From: Ctenosaura bakeri
Taxonomy: Eukaryota; Chordata; Lepidosauria; Squamata; Iguanidae
NCBI GenBank assembly: GCA_948474755.1
Contig: CAOLHI010000747.1
Span: forward strand, 558,001 to 622,000
Direction of reading: 5' to 3'
Length of the DNA stretch: 64,000 nt
Shown in pieces: positions 9,789 to 21,940 of the stretch; position 1 is the first letter of the stretch, and each line of letters starts with the position of its first letter. The position numbers and the translations under genes were made by a program. The notes under the pieces were generated by a model. That model searched no databases. It saw only the letters and a list, made by a program, of their open reading frames with translations, and had not been told where the DNA came from.

Positions 9789-10962
9789 ACTATACTTGTA
9801 CTGTACTTGTATGCAAAACAACAAGATATTTATAAATGTATTTGACTTACTGTTTTAATACAACTAGAATTTGTCTCTCTTTTTCTCCCTCTAGTTCCTT
9901 AATTTTTGTCTATTTTTGTCTTCCAAATGTCTTGCTTTCAAGCTATTGTTTAGTTTAAGCCTGCTAAAGCATTTCCAAATTGGTATACAAGCTGTTTTCA
10001 TGAAATGCTATGTGCAAGGAACACTGGTTGGATAAACAAAAGCAAAGCCTGTTCCTGAACAAACATGTTTGAACTATAAATTGTCCGAGGGCTGGGGAAA
10101 ATTAGATTAGATATGATGTGAGTTTTAACACAGTTTTCTGATTTGGACTTCCTCTTTACTGTGATCACGATACATCCTATTTGAAATGCTTCTTCCCTTT
10201 TCAATCCAGTATCAAAACAAATCTCTGCACATCTGGTTCTTGAAACCAGTGTATTGGGTAGCATAGACCAGATTGCTAGGGAGAAGAGAACAGGTCTCTG
10301 TAGCAAACTGAAATTATACACCAACAACATTGCTGAATAAGAACATAAGCTGAAAGTTCCCTTGTCCCCTTGTAAGAACAAGTGATATCTGGGAATGGAC
10401 CAGGTTAAACTCAAATTATCAGTAGTTACTATATTTTTACTATATAACTCTTCTGGATATTAGATTCCTATTAATATTGTACTTAGAAATTCAAAACACT
10501 GAATTTTCTCATATATATCTTATAGCGTGATATAGCATTCCTCATAATGCACCATGAGCTACAGCAAAGCACCCTAAAACTCAGCATGTTCAACTGCTGA
10601 CATCTGCCTTTGGTCTCTCTCTCTCTGTCATTCCCTCCAGTGTCTCTACAGTCATTAGGCTGATGTCTAATTTCACAGAAATCCATTACTATTTGCCAAT
10701 AATAATCATTATCACCAGAATCCTATATGACCTTTCACTCAAATTTGTGTCGACTTAACTACAAGCAGAGGTGCTATAGTGAGTTGTTAAAATTAACAGG
10801 ACACTAGCAAAAGTGCTCAATGTGCCTTGGTGCTAGATGGGCATTTAGATTTATGTCATATGCACTGGTCCTACTGTTTGTCGGTCCTGGTGAACATCAG
10901 TCCCTTTGCCAGCTCTGCTGCTTAGTTACATAATAGCAGCCCTCTACTGGAAAGGAATGTGA
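9789..10962. other. AT-rich intergenic DNA, no feature recognised
   Basis: The stretch holds short unsupported open frames and a (CT)n patch near 10615-10626. I saw no repeat family or RNA gene. Confidence 0.4.
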
Positions 10963-11016
10963 TGCGTCTTCACAATTCTAATTGCCACACCATGCAAGTC
11001 CACTTGTGAAGACGCA
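10963..11016. repeat. Perfect 13-bp inverted repeat (hairpin)
   Basis: TGCGTCTTCACAA at 10963-10975 and TTGTGAAGACGCA at 11004-11016 are exact reverse complements separated by 28 nt. It lies between no known genes and could be the core of a decayed MITE. Confidence 0.65.
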
Positions 11017-11036
11017 GCTCCCATACAGGATTCTGG

Positions 11037-11037
<1 letters not shown>

Positions 11038-11073
<36 letters not shown>

Positions 11074-11093
11074 CCACCACCACCACCACCACA
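11038..11093. repeat. Compound microsatellite (ATC)n(ACC)n
   Basis: A run of about 11 ATC/TCA units changes into about 7 ACC units. It is a pure simple repeat. Confidence 0.95.
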
Positions 11094-11228
11094 CATATTA
11101 TAGTTTCCAGTGCAGAAATTAAAAGATTAAAAAATATTTGTCTGTGAGCATGACATTTGCCTTTGATTATGATTTAGGATGGATTCTTGAATCTTCAATG
11201 CCAGTTGCTCCCTCCTTCATAAAACTTG

Positions 11229-11659
11229 ACCCCTTTTCGCATGCTTTTTTTTTTTGCGCAAGCGCCCCTTGAGTGTCACGTGAGTGTGAGCGGCACTCCG
11301 TATGATGCACTCCCCCTCGCATGACGCTCACGAGGCTGAAGCAGGGCGCGCGCAAATGTTTTGATTTTCGGCTTTAAGCCGAAAATGTCCCGCGCTTGTG
11401 CAATGCTCACGGCGCCCTTGCTCGCTTACCTGTGTGCGGTGCTTTGGTGAGCAGGGGCGGTTGCACTTCCTTCCCCCTGCTCAGCCTACAACTCCCAGAC
11501 CGTGCTACAGAAGAAAGGGGCGGGCGCTCGTGTGACGGTCGAGCAAGAAGGAAGGCCATGCGGGAGGCAAAAAGGGCTGTTGGGAGCAGCTCGCGTGAGT
11601 GGCTGCTCGCGCGAGTGCCGCTTCCCGCTGCCGCAATGAGGTAAGGTGCAAAAAGGGCC
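11229..11659 (-). mobile_element. GGCC-TIR MITE, family A, complete copy (minus orientation)
   Basis: The element starts ACCCCTTTTCGC and ends AAAAAGGGCC, flanked by TTG at 11226-11228 and 11660-11662. It contains the family landmarks in reverse: the GATTTTCGGC/GCCGAAAAT stem near 11361-11386 and the consensus donor CTTACCTG at 11425-11432, which reads CAGGTAAG on the minus strand. A CpG-rich segment follows. No transposase is encoded. Confidence 0.82.
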
Positions 11660-11666
11660 TTGGTTG

Positions 11667-11790
11667 TTCTTGTATGCTTTCAAGTCATTTCTGACTTCTG
11701 GAGACCCTAAGATGAAAGTATCATGGGATTTTTCTAGGGCTGAGAATTTGAGATGCACCCAAGGTCACCCAGTGGGTTTCCCTTACCACT
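11667..11790 (-). repeat. SINE fragment (tail and middle)
   Basis: Minus-strand sequence matching the Sauria-type SINE body: CTTTCAAGTCATTTCTGACTT, GGAGACCCTAAG, then ACCCAAGGTCACCCAGTGGG. The tRNA-like head is missing. It abuts the family A element. Confidence 0.7.
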
Positions 11791-13087
11791 GTTTAATCTT
11801 AAAAAACCCCTGAATTTCAAGTGTCATAACCTCTGAGTCCACGTTTTTGTTTTTTTGTTTTTTTTTTGGAAACTTGGCACATTTCTGGCTTGACATGTGT
11901 GAGCAAGGCAACAAATGGTAACAAAATGCAAACTAAAACAAATACAACTAACGGATAAACACAGTCAAAAATAATTATAGCATGTCAATAAACTCCACTA
12001 AAAAGCCCCCTCCCCTTCAACAACAGCCTAGCTGGAGTGACAAAAGCCTGTCTGAATCAAGCAGCATTGTCCACTGGCAGAAGGACAACAGAAAGGAAGC
12101 CAACCTGCCTTCCCTTTGTAGGCCATCCCACAGTTTGGGAACTTTAAAACAGCATGGCCCTCCCCTACATTTTGGGTGCTTTGCTCTTAAAAATCTGGAT
12201 CTGAACCTTTGTATATTCAACCAGGTTTGGTGGTAGTCAGCTATCTACTTAATTTTTTTCTTGAAAGGCTCCTAATTTTTAATGTCTATGGCATTCCCTG
12301 TGCTGGAAACATTTACATGTATGGAACCTGGGTGGTGAGAACGGGATAGAAATTTATTTCAGTTCTCTTTGCCAAAATCGTGCATTTCTTCTTATTTGCC
12401 ATGGAAATAATTTGAGATTTGAGAAAAATTCAGTTCAGGGACAAGAGAAACTGATAGATTTTTCCATCCCTAGTATGGATATTTTTGTAAAAACATACTG
12501 AGCCATAATCTCTCAAATGGCTATCTTAAGAATCTGACTAATTTCAAAATATGCTATTGCTCAAGCATTTCGAAGCCACAGTGCCCTCTCTGGACCCATG
12601 AATGACATCAGGAGAGTGCTATCAATATTTGTTTTCAGCTTAGCATTCAGCAGGTAATTAAAAATAACCACCTCCCGGCCTTTGAGAAAGAAGAGTTGTT
12701 ACAACAAATCCTGTCATTCTGGACTTGAGTAATTTCCTTATGTGACCCTAGGTCATCATTTTCTGCCTGGAGGCATGACCCTATGATGTGGCCATGCTAC
12801 ATTTAATATAGCTGTTTGCTGAGGGCAATTGCCCCTTGAGGCTCAACCAAATGAGTAATGTTACTGTCTTCCTTTTCTAAAGGACACAAACCTTTTTCTT
12901 AATATAAGAGTCCCTTGGGAGATTTGAAGAATATGGAAGGAGATAGGCTATAAAGGTTTAAGTGGAGGCTATGGATATTAATATTAGTACTCTTTCCATA
13001 GTACCATCAAGGAACAAAATAAATTCAGAAGATGGAGATACCTGCACTTGGGAGTCTACACTCTAACTCAGAAATAGGAATCGTATT
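11791..13087. other. Unclassified DNA
   Basis: This is AT-rich sequence without a gene, RNA or recognised repeat. Confidence 0.35.
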
Positions 13088-14060
13088 TGTTGTTAATGGC
13101 TACCAAATCGATTTCAACCTATGATGACCCTATGAATGAGAGATCTCGAAGTCACCCCACCATCAACTACCCTGTTGCAGATTTGGGAACATGTCTTCTT
13201 TGACTGAGTCTGTTTCTTTTCCTACTGCTGTCCACCTTCCCAAGCATCATCATCTTTTCCAGCAAGTCATGTCTTCTCGTGATATGGCAAAAATATGACA
13301 CCCTTAGTTTAGTCATCTTGGCTTCTAGAGAGATTTCAGATTTTACTTGCTCTTAGACCCATTTATTTGAGTTTTCAGCAGTCCAGGGTATCCATAGAAC
13401 TCTTCTCCAGCACATTTCAAAGGAGCTGATTTTTTTCCTTCTATCAGCTTTCTTCAGTGTCCAGCTTTCACAATCATACACAGAAATTGGAAATACAATG
13501 GCATGGACAATCCTAATTTTAGCATTCAATTATATATTTTTACATTTCAAGATCTTATATAATTCCTTCATAGCTGGCCTTCCAAGGCCTAGTCTTCTTC
13601 TGATTTCTTGATTGTAGTCTCCATTCTGCTTAATGACTAAGCCAAGATATGGAAAATCTTGAACTATTTCTGCATCTTCAACATCATCTGCTTCAAGATT
13701 ATGTAAATCATCTGTGGTCATTATTTTTGTTTTGTTAATGTTCAACAGTAAGCCTGCTTTTGTGTTTTCTTCCTTTACTTTATTCAGGAATTGTCCCAAG
13801 TCTTCGCAGTTTTCTGCTAATAACATAGTATCATCTGCATATCTTAAACTGTTAATGTTCCTTTTTCCAATTTTCATGCTTCCTCCCTCTGAGCTTAATC
13901 CTGCTTTATGTAACATATGTTCACCACACAAGTAAACAGATAGGGTGATAAAATATAGGCTTGCCTGACCTCTTGCCAACTAGAAACCATTCTTTTTCCC
14001 CATATCCTGTTCTCCAGATATCGCTGGTCTACAGTTCCAACCAGTCCTAGCCATAACAGT
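13088..14060 (-). pseudogene. BovB/RTE-type LINE fragment: reverse transcriptase 3' part and 3' UTR
   Basis: The minus strand encodes a broken reverse transcriptase C-terminal part. The frame 13979-13530 carries the RT catalytic motif YADD at 13841-13830 within NINSLRYADD. A helical KVKEE stretch and NINKTKIM follow, then the FPYLG thumb motif, and finally RRRLGLGRPAMKEL. This order is typical of RTE/BovB elements. Upstream (13980-14050) the expected palm sequence continues in another frame with stops. Downstream (to 13088) lies the 3' UTR, ending in sequence like the tails of the SINEs in this window. The 5' end (endonuclease and most of the palm) is missing, as is usual for truncated LINE copies. 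It is not functional. Confidence 0.85.
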
Positions 14061-14130
14061 CAGGTAAGGTATACTGGGAGCTGCAGTCTAACAACAGCTG
14101 GAGGGTGGCATGAATCCTGCTCTTGGCTTA

Positions 14131-14405
14131 GGCCCTTTTCACATGCCATTTCCCATGTGAAAGGGCCTCTGGAGTGTTGCACGATTGTGAGGACCGTTCC
14201 ACAAGACGTCCCTGCAATTGCATGATGCTGCTGGGGCCAGCAGGCACCGATCATGCAATATGTCATTTTCAGCTTCTTGATGAAAATGATGTGTGATCGC
14301 GAGTCACTCCGGGACCCCACATGCACTTACCTTGAGTACAGAGCCTCCGCAGACACGGCCCTTGAACTTCCTCCCCCAGCACAGCCTGGGAAAGTACCCG
14401 GGGGA
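14131..14405 (-). mobile_element. GGCC-TIR MITE, family A, truncated copy
   Basis: It begins GGCCCTTTTCACATGCCATTTCCCATGTG and carries the TTTTCAGCTTC/GATGAAAAT stem and a donor-like CTTACCTT at 14326-14333. After about 14405 similarity stops, so the other terminus is lost. Confidence 0.72.
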
Positions 14406-15284
14406 CTGTTGACATGTGTTCAATTTAATATATAATTTGTTGTATGTCTGCTGTAGTTTTAAATAAATTGGACTTAAATGGGGTTTGTGTCTGTGGTATT
14501 CATTTGAAATTGGTCCCATAGTATCCAGAAAGAAGTACACTTGCAATTTGGCCCTTGAACTTAAAAGCTTCCCACCTGGAGAAGGGATTCAGGGCCAAAC
14601 AATATAGGATGTCACACTGAGTGTTGTTGTTGTTGTTTTAAACATCTGCACCAGTAGGACTGGCAGTCTGGATCCAGATCCTTGTGCAAAGACAGAATGG
14701 ATTTTTCGCCCCCCTCACGTTCTTTTCCTGACATCTATTCCTCCCTCCACATGTTGCTCTTTGTTTGAAAGATGCTCTTTTCTGCAAATTGTGTGCTTTG
14801 CGGGGAAATAGCAAATGGAAGAGTTAAATTGTATCAATTTAAGGGTTTTTTTTCTCTTTACCTTTCATTTTATCATATAGCCCTTGGGGTAATAATGCCA
14901 ATGTGTGGAAGAGTGGGCTTTAGAAACAATTAAGTTGGAAATCAATACTATGTATGAAGAAGGGAGAGGATATAAAAATGAGTAAAGCACTCTCTCCTCC
15001 TGCCTACCCTCACCAAAATTCTTGTCCTGCCTGTAATAAAACCAAAGGCTTTAGATGTAGCAGTTTGGGCTGGCTTACAATCTCTCTTCTGAATCACAGA
15101 ATTGCACTGGGGACAAACGAACTGAAAGAACCCAGAACAGTGAGGCAAATTGTACATTGTCCAAATCAAAAATTTATCAGAAAGATTTGAAGGGACATTT
15201 CAAGGATAATGAGCCAGATGAACAAAAAGAAAAACAAAGAATGGGGGAATTCTGTCATCCTTAGTGGTTCTGGAACATCATTAA
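14406..15284. other. Unclassified DNA
   Basis: No gene is recognised. A (GTT)n patch occurs near 14622-14636. Confidence 0.35.
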
Positions 15285-15570
15285 AGATGGAAAGATTATT
15301 TGAAATACTGAAAAGTGATTGAAATTTTTTTCTTGAGTGTCAAGAAACCCTTGACAAGAAGAATCCTGGACTGAGTAGAATCTTTACTGTGTGGGACTTA
15401 TTCAGTGCAAAATTTGAATGCAGTTGCAGCATTTTTCTGCTCAGAAAACATTATATTTCTGCACAGAATACACTCTTTCCTATGTAGAAAATGCTATTCT
15501 CTGCACAAAAACCCATGTGCATGTTTTGTGCTGAGCAAGACTCAAATTACAAATAGTCTTTGAGTACTAC
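15285..15570. repeat. AT-rich repeat family X, left part (split by solo LTR)
   Basis: Shares TTCTTGAGTGTCAAGAAA, AAGAATCCTGGACTGA and GTGCAGAAA...GCTATT-like blocks with 21553-21940. The remainder continues at 16549-16646, after the LTR inserted at CTAC. Confidence 0.6.
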
Positions 15571-16544
15571 TGTTGCCCTGATTTCTGGGGTCCCATGGGG
15601 GACACCTCAATGTGCTCCAAATAATGAGGAATGGGAATTAGCCAGAGCACAAGCTGTAGCACTACAAGAGGCAGGGTAACCTAGCGAGATCTTTAAACCC
15701 AATTTTTACGGGGTCAGGCCAAGCCAAAAACCAAGCAAAATTGTCTAATAAAATGATTTTATTGAGGGGAATTCACTCATGCATGCACACAAGATACACA
15801 CATTCACACATTTATACAAGAGCTAGCTGAAAGAGAAAGGGAGGAAAAATTATAGAGAGGCTGAGGGATTTGGGGGGATTTATAATTACCAGTACAGAAG
15901 AGTAGTGAAGAGCAGAAATGTGTTTTGGCTTAGGTAGGACCTAAGGGCAGTTCTCATTCAGCAGCCAGCCAGACAGAGTGACAGGTAGATCTTCAAGAGA
16001 CTGCACTGGACAATCTCAAACCAGGGGTATTTGTACCCTGAAAATGGCTTGTGGCTGTGAAGGTTCCAGATGCAAGACAAAGGGAACCTGTTGTGGACAA
16101 TGAGTCTTTTGCCTGTTGATGGGCTTAGTGCTTTGACTGACAAAGACATGATGAATGTTATAATAGCTGTCTATTGTGGGTGCTGTGAGGACAAAGGAAA
16201 GAATCCAGGTGTACAAGGGATGGATATCTGTCAATCAGTGTCCTGGTGGGCTCCTCACAGTTGGATTCCCTGGAAAATTCCAGCTTCTATTTAAGCCTAT
16301 TATCCACAGGAATAGTGTGTATTTGCCTGACAAATGACCTGGAGGAATTTTGGAGTTGACCTGTGCTTCTTACATTTACAGTCAAATTCTTTCCCTCGCT
16401 CAGTTTGACCTCTCTGTCACCTCTCAGACTTGAATTTGATATCAGAGCCAATAAAATGTGTTGCCAATTACACATGATGCCAATTAGATATGGTGCCCAT
16501 CCAAACCATACTGGTATTGGGGACCCCCAAAGCGGGGCCTTACA
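15571..16544 (-). mobile_element. Solo LTR, same ERV family as 8782-9675, minus orientation
   Basis: On the minus strand it runs from TGTAAGGCC to AGGGCAACA (974 bp). It is flanked by CTAC (15567-15570) and CTAA (16545-16548), a 4-bp duplication with one mismatch. AATAAA on the minus strand lies near 15758-15763. The region between it and the LTR end shares GGCTTGGCCTGACCC and GGTTACCCTGCCTCTTGTAG-like blocks with the other solo LTR. A TTAAATA box near 16271-16277 is a possible TATA element. The U3 part differs from the other copy, so these are subfamilies. Confidence 0.78.
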
Positions 16545-16548
16545 CTAA

Positions 16549-16646
16549 ACAGTTTTCCGAGGTTTTCTTACAGCGAGAAGAAATTTGCTAAAGCTACTCA
16601 TTGCTCCCTTTGAGAAGAAAATTAGTGAAAAACTACATCCTTAAAC
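16549..16646. repeat. AT-rich repeat family X, right part
   Basis: Resembles 21870-21945: CAGTTTTC, CTTACAGCGAGAAGAAA, GCTAAA, GTTGCTTCCTT-like, TTAGTGAAAAACTACATCC. It completes the copy begun at 15285. Confidence 0.55.
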
Positions 16647-17360
16647 AATATCAGATGTAGTGCCCACGTTTAATTACAGAGCAGCAATAGTATCCAACTG
16701 GTATTCCTTTGTCTATGGAAACCATCCAAACAGAACAGAGAAGGAAGTGATTTTTTTAAAGATGACTTTTATTTTAATAATTCTCATTTCCCCCGTAACC
16801 CTTCCCAAGTTACTCCAGAGGATCCTTCAGTGCTCCAGAAGTGAGACTTAAAGGCATGTGAAGCCAGCTGCACAAAGGAAACGGAACTGCTGAAAACTGC
16901 CCCCTTTCTGTTCTGCTGGTGGAAACATTCCATCAGCAGAGCAACACTAGTTTTTAGAGCACCTAAAATAATAATACATTGGTCTTCAACTCATCCTCTT
17001 GGCACATATCAAAAATATGTTGGTGAGTGCAGTCAATTGTAGTATGCTGTGATCAGAGGGCATAGGATGTTGAGGTCAAATATGTTATTTGCTCCTGTAC
17101 ATTTCAGGAGACATTTTGTAGCCCAAAATTTGGAAAATGTCAGAGGGAAGAGGCTGATTATTTTTACTGGACCAGTGTCCTTTGAAATAGGCTTTTGTGC
17201 TTCACAGAGAGATCCCTTTCAGTGGACCATCTGCAGCGAGAACTTCCTAATACTTTTCTCCTTCTCTATAAAATATTCATTAACCAAGAACAAAGTGGCA
17301 CTGTAAGATGTTCTTGAAAAGCCTTTAAAAAATAGGGTTCAGGGCAGGCAGGAAAGTAGC
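16647..17360. other. Unclassified DNA
   Basis: No gene or recognised repeat. The frame at 17049-17306 (85 codons) has no family resemblance that I can see. Confidence 0.35.
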
Positions 17361-17550
17361 CACCCATCTCAAAATACAATGTTTGTAACATTGTGGCTGT
17401 TGCAAAAGATTCATCATTGGAATTAACATTCAATATTGCTTGCTTGATTTCATTTCACCCATCTCAAAATACAATGTTTGTAACATTGTGGCTGTTGCAA
17501 AAGATTCATCATTGGAATTAACATTCAATATTGCTTGCTTGATTTCATTC
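17361..17550. repeat. Perfect tandem duplication, 95-bp unit, two copies
   Basis: The unit starting CACCCATCTCAAAATACAAT at 17361 is repeated from 17456, with no difference seen over about 94-95 bp. It ends in CTTGATTTCATT. Because it is exact, it is either a very recent duplication or an assembly artefact. Confidence 0.9.
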
Positions 17551-20500
17551 CTTTAACAATCAGTTATGTTTGAAACTGGGATCTGTGTTTTCAACACACT
17601 TGTAGAATTAATGTCCTAATGCATGCATTGTTTAACTCTCTTATCTTTGGGTGAGGGGCAATGCAGCAGCTGGGTGTGTTTGTGATGGCAAGGCACTTAT
17701 TTGCTGATGTTCTGAAAAAAGACAAAGCTACAATGGGCATCAAAACAATGACAACAAATTCATCATGCTTCCTGCAGAACAGCAGCAACAACAAAAAAAT
17801 TATCTGCATCTTTATCTGACTGATTCTCATTTTGAAAAAACACAATTGGATGGCATTAAAATTGTTACTTGCAGACTCTCTAAACAAAAACTCCTAAGTG
17901 AGCAAATATTATCTGGGATTGGCTGGACACAAGACACCCATCTGCTAGCTTGAACATGGCTAATGGCAGCATCAGGTCCTGTCTTTTTGTATTGAGTGCA
18001 CCTCAGTGTTTTCTAAAATTTTAGTGTAACAATGGCCTTGTAAAAGGAGATTGCCAAGAACTAAAAGCTTATTTTATGACTCTTCACACTACATACTCAC
18101 TAAAGGAAAAAATCAGTCCTAAGGGCAGAGATGGAAGATAAGAGGCAGATGAATAGCAACAACACAGTAGAAGGTAATTCTACTGTTTGCCTACAGTGGG
18201 TCGCAGCAACTGACATTAATTGTGTTTGCTTCTGATTTGCATAATGATGCAGTGAAATCTGAAAATGGAAGAATCTGGATCCTAGATTAAAGGAATCCAC
18301 ATGCAAATTCCCTTAGAATAAGAACCAGAGTACTTTGGGGTTGGGTCTGACTCTAATGGTTCCCAGTCTGTCACAGTGGTGGGAGTATTGAAACAGACAA
18401 CACACCCATTTCAGTAGGTTTGAAACTTGGTGTTTCAAGTTTCAAACCTCATCTGTGCCTTGTACTCAGGTTTTGGGGTAAACTACCTCTCAGCCTCACC
18501 ATCTACCTGGTGTGAAAAGAATGGTTTGTGAGAGTTGTAATCCCACTACAGCAGCCATTTTGTGAAAGATCATGTCCCCAATTCCATGTCAGCTCTTTGT
18601 GATGGTGCCCATAACATATTCTGAGAATTACAAATGTGCCTACAGCCCTCCTTTCAAAGCCCTTCTTTCCATAATATTCCATAAGTTCTGTAAGCTCACA
18701 GGTCTTTGATATGCCATTCTGAATTTTTTTTAAAGCAGATTTTTTCTTTTAATTTAAACACTTTTATACTCCTATGTACCCAGGAAGACCTCTGACTATT
18801 AAGCTATTCCCAAACTGATAGGCAGTCAACATATTTGACTTTCTCAGTAATAAGATTCAAAAGCATGGAAAAAGCTGAAGCTCTTTCTTTTCATAACAGC
18901 ATTGTTTACTTTCATAAAATATTTTCTGGGACACCCTTAGGAGAATTTTGTTTCTAAATCATAACCTCTTCGCTTAACCCTGCCAAGGAGTAATTGAATA
19001 TATCTTGTGCACCCCTACCTTTCACTTGGTGTCAATGTTTCTAAGCCCTCCAATTCTTCAAGGAAGACAGAACACATGATGGATAACAATTTACCCAAGG
19101 AACTCTTTAATGCCAAACACTTTTCTGTAATTACAACCACAGTGTAACTGTTGAAATTAATCTTGTCATCCAAAGAGTACTTCTGGGACAACATAGGAGT
19201 TGGGTCACACAGTGGTGTCACCTCCCGGAGATATTTCATTAATTAGCAATGACACATCTTTCTCTGTACTCTTGATGTATGTGTGTGTGTGTGGTTTTGT
19301 CACATTTCATTATAGCCCATTTACACAGTGTCATGCTATGATCCACAAAACAATAAGAGGCAATGAGATTCTAAACAGCTCATCTTTGAAAACAATAGTA
19401 TTAGGATTAAATCTAAACATTCAGCCTTAAAATTAATGATAGGCTTCACTTCGTTAATCAGATGCTTAATGAGTATACTGTGTTATGAAAGGGAATGGGG
19501 AATGTCTCAAGCGTGGAACGCTTCTTATATAGACAAAAGCACTTCCATGTAAGAAAGAATAACGTACTTGTATCTGATTATATACATATGTATGCAAAGG
19601 GATCTTGTAGAATGTTTGAGATTAACTGAGAGAAAGAAGTTGGTAGTATAAGTTTTCATAAAATAGATCTGCTCTATCAGATGCACGGAGTGAAGTGCCT
19701 ATTGAAAGACATTCATATCTATGAATGGTATTAAGGATATTTGATCTTTTACTTCAGTTTTGATATGAGGCTGAAATTGATTCCTTATTCTTAGTACAGT
19801 ATTCACTTGAAACTTCAAAATGTAGACAGATTATGCAGCTGAATAAGAACACAAGGTTTCAATGCCTCTCCACCTCAAATCCAAAGAACTGGGGATGTGT
19901 AATCAGTCCATCCTCATAGCTTTGGTAAGAATTCATGAATCAAAATTTGTGAATTGTTTATACTTAGTACAGAAATAAATTGAATGTGAAAGGAACCAAA
20001 AGTGATAGATTTCCTTGGCCCAAATTCCAGATTATTTGCTGAGTTCTGGGTGGAGTGGGTGGGAATGGCAATATATTTCCACAATACTGTTGTTTCACAG
20101 TGGGATGGACGAGAGGGTAGGGGGAGTCAGTTCCTACTGACAGAAGCAGGGATGAGGAAGGAACAAGTCCATACACCTGGCCTTAGCTGGTTTTCTGTTT
20201 TGCGTTCTTCACTGTCAAAGTTCAATGAAATGAAAATATTGCACTTCAATGGAAGCACAGGAATGAGCATGATTCTGAGAGTGGTTACTGTTCATTTGAA
20301 CATGAAGTCCCAGTGCTGTCTGCTGAAAGCTGCTCAAAATCAGAAGACAGTTTTCCCTCAGATCATTTGTCCAGTACACGTACAGCTGAGGAGAATCATC
20401 TGGAAATGCCTACAGGTACTAGAGACAGGAAAGTTATTTGAAATGTGGTGTTGGGTGCAGAACACAGCATTAGCCCCAGAGGTAAAGAAGGCCACCTGGC

Positions 20501-20985
20501 CATGTTGCCCCTTGTATTAGTTGCTTTAAAATCTTTTAACCTTGGGATTAACCAACCTATCCTGAGAAAAACAAAAATCCCTATAGTTATTTGCATTTAT
20601 TAAAGAAACAGCTGGGAAATGTAAAATTGGATTCTCAGTTATTAACTGAATAATGTAACTCTGGAATTAATACTGGAAATCCAACTTAAATAAATCAGTG
20701 AAGTTTAAATAAAACAATTAGAATGCACTGTTTTGTTTGACTTTTATTTTTATATCATTCTAAATTAATTGATTTTATTAGTTTCTACCACAGCTAGGTA
20801 CACATGGAAGAAATGGGTCCTGTGGCCATCGTCATCCAGGAAGCAGATGACTTAGAGGTGGGAAAACAACAAGTGAATGCTATTCTGCCCCATCTGTGCA
20901 GATACATGGATACTATGAAAAGCGGAGATGGAAGGACCACGTGCAGACTCCCATAGACAGTTAACCACAGAGCAACTACAGACAA
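17551..20985. other. Unclassified DNA with small simple repeats
   Basis: About 3.4 kb without a supported gene. It holds a perfect hairpin at 18416-18449 (listed separately) and a (GT)n run near 19279-19292. A 172-codon frame at 20002-20520 shows no recognisable domain. Confidence 0.35.
18416..18449. repeat. Perfect 14-bp hairpin
   Basis: AGGTTTGAAACTTG (18416-18429) and CAAGTTTCAAACCT (18436-18449) are exact reverse complements around a 6-nt loop. The stem is perfect, which is unusual for neutral DNA. No associated gene is seen. Confidence 0.7.
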
Positions 20986-21289
20986 CTTTCAGGAACACTC
21001 AGGACCAAAGGAGATGGCAAGCGCAGAAACAGTGCTACAGACTTTTGAATTGCTCATCACAGAAGATAATATTTATCTCATAATCTGAGAAACAAGTAGC
21101 AAAGTATGGAATGAAAAGACCACTACCAAAGACAAAGTGTGGAAGCTCCTTGGCATCACTGAACTGAAGACAAACATTGGTCTTCTGCTCTTGTCAGGGG
21201 TGTTTCATGGGTAACATGAAGCTCTAAAGGAAGAGTGGTACCCATTCTTAGGGCAACAACGAGCCTAAAGAGAATCTGTGTTCAACTGA

Positions 21290-21466
21290 GACCATTTCTG
21301 CACTAGATTGTTATAGTGCTATTATTCCACTTTCAATATCCTGGGGTCTGTAATTTAGGGAGGGGCTAAGGCCCCTCAGGCCCTTCCCTAAACTGCAAAT
21401 CCCAGGATTCCACAGGATGTTGAAAGTGGAATAATAGCACTATAACAGTCTAGTGCGGAAATGACC
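21290..21466. mobile_element. Palindromic GGCC-TIR MITE, family C
   Basis: Nearly the whole element is one inverted repeat. GACCATTTCTGCACTAGA...TATAGTGCTATTATTCCACTTTCAA on the left is mirrored by TTGAAAGTGGAATAATAGCACTATA...TAGTGCGGAAATGACC on the right. It is inserted in the piggyBac fossil. Confidence 0.85.
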
Positions 21467-21552
21467 TAACTAGGAAACAAAAGTGATGGATAGAGTACCT
21501 GATAAACTGGCTGCATTTCAAGACATGTGAACTAATAATATAAAATATTAAA

Positions 21553-21940
21553 CACTAGGGCTGTTAAGAATATTCAAAGATATTCAAAAATGTCTGAAAA
21601 TATTTTTCTCAAGTGTTGGGAAACACTGATGAGAAGAAACCTGGACTGATAAGATTTGTCACAGTTTGGAACTTACTTTGTACAGACTTAACAATTTTTT
21701 TGCACAGCAAATAGCATTTTTCATAGAAAATCATATTTCCTGTACAGAAAATGCTGTTTTATGAGCAAACCCCCCCAAAAAAACCACAAAATAAAAGAAA
21801 ACCAAAAATCCCATATCTAAATTTTTCACAGGAAAAGTCTGAAAACTGTACAGTTTTCAAAGACTTTCATACAGTGGGAAGAAAATTGCTAAAATTACCT
21901 GTTGCTTCCTTCAAGGAGGAATTTAGTGAAGAATTACATA
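21553..21940. repeat. AT-rich repeat family X
   Basis: It starts CTAGGGCTGTTAAGAAT and shares TTGGGAAACACTGA, AAGAAACCTGGACTGA, TGCACAGCAAATAGCATTTTTC and CATACAGTGGGAAGAAAATTGC with the split copy at 15285-16646. The ends resemble a weak TIR (TAGGGCTGT versus the ACATCCCTA seen at 39268), so an hAT-like non-autonomous element is possible. Confidence 0.55.

Noticed and set aside
11486..11758. Minus-strand 90-codon frame
   Set aside because: It crosses the family A MITE boundary into a SINE fragment.
13714..13935. Plus-strand 73-codon frame
   Set aside because: Antisense to the reverse transcriptase fragment, which explains its length.
20002..20520. 172-codon plus-strand frame
   Set aside because: No recognisable domain, no splice or promoter context, and composition like neighbouring non-coding DNA.
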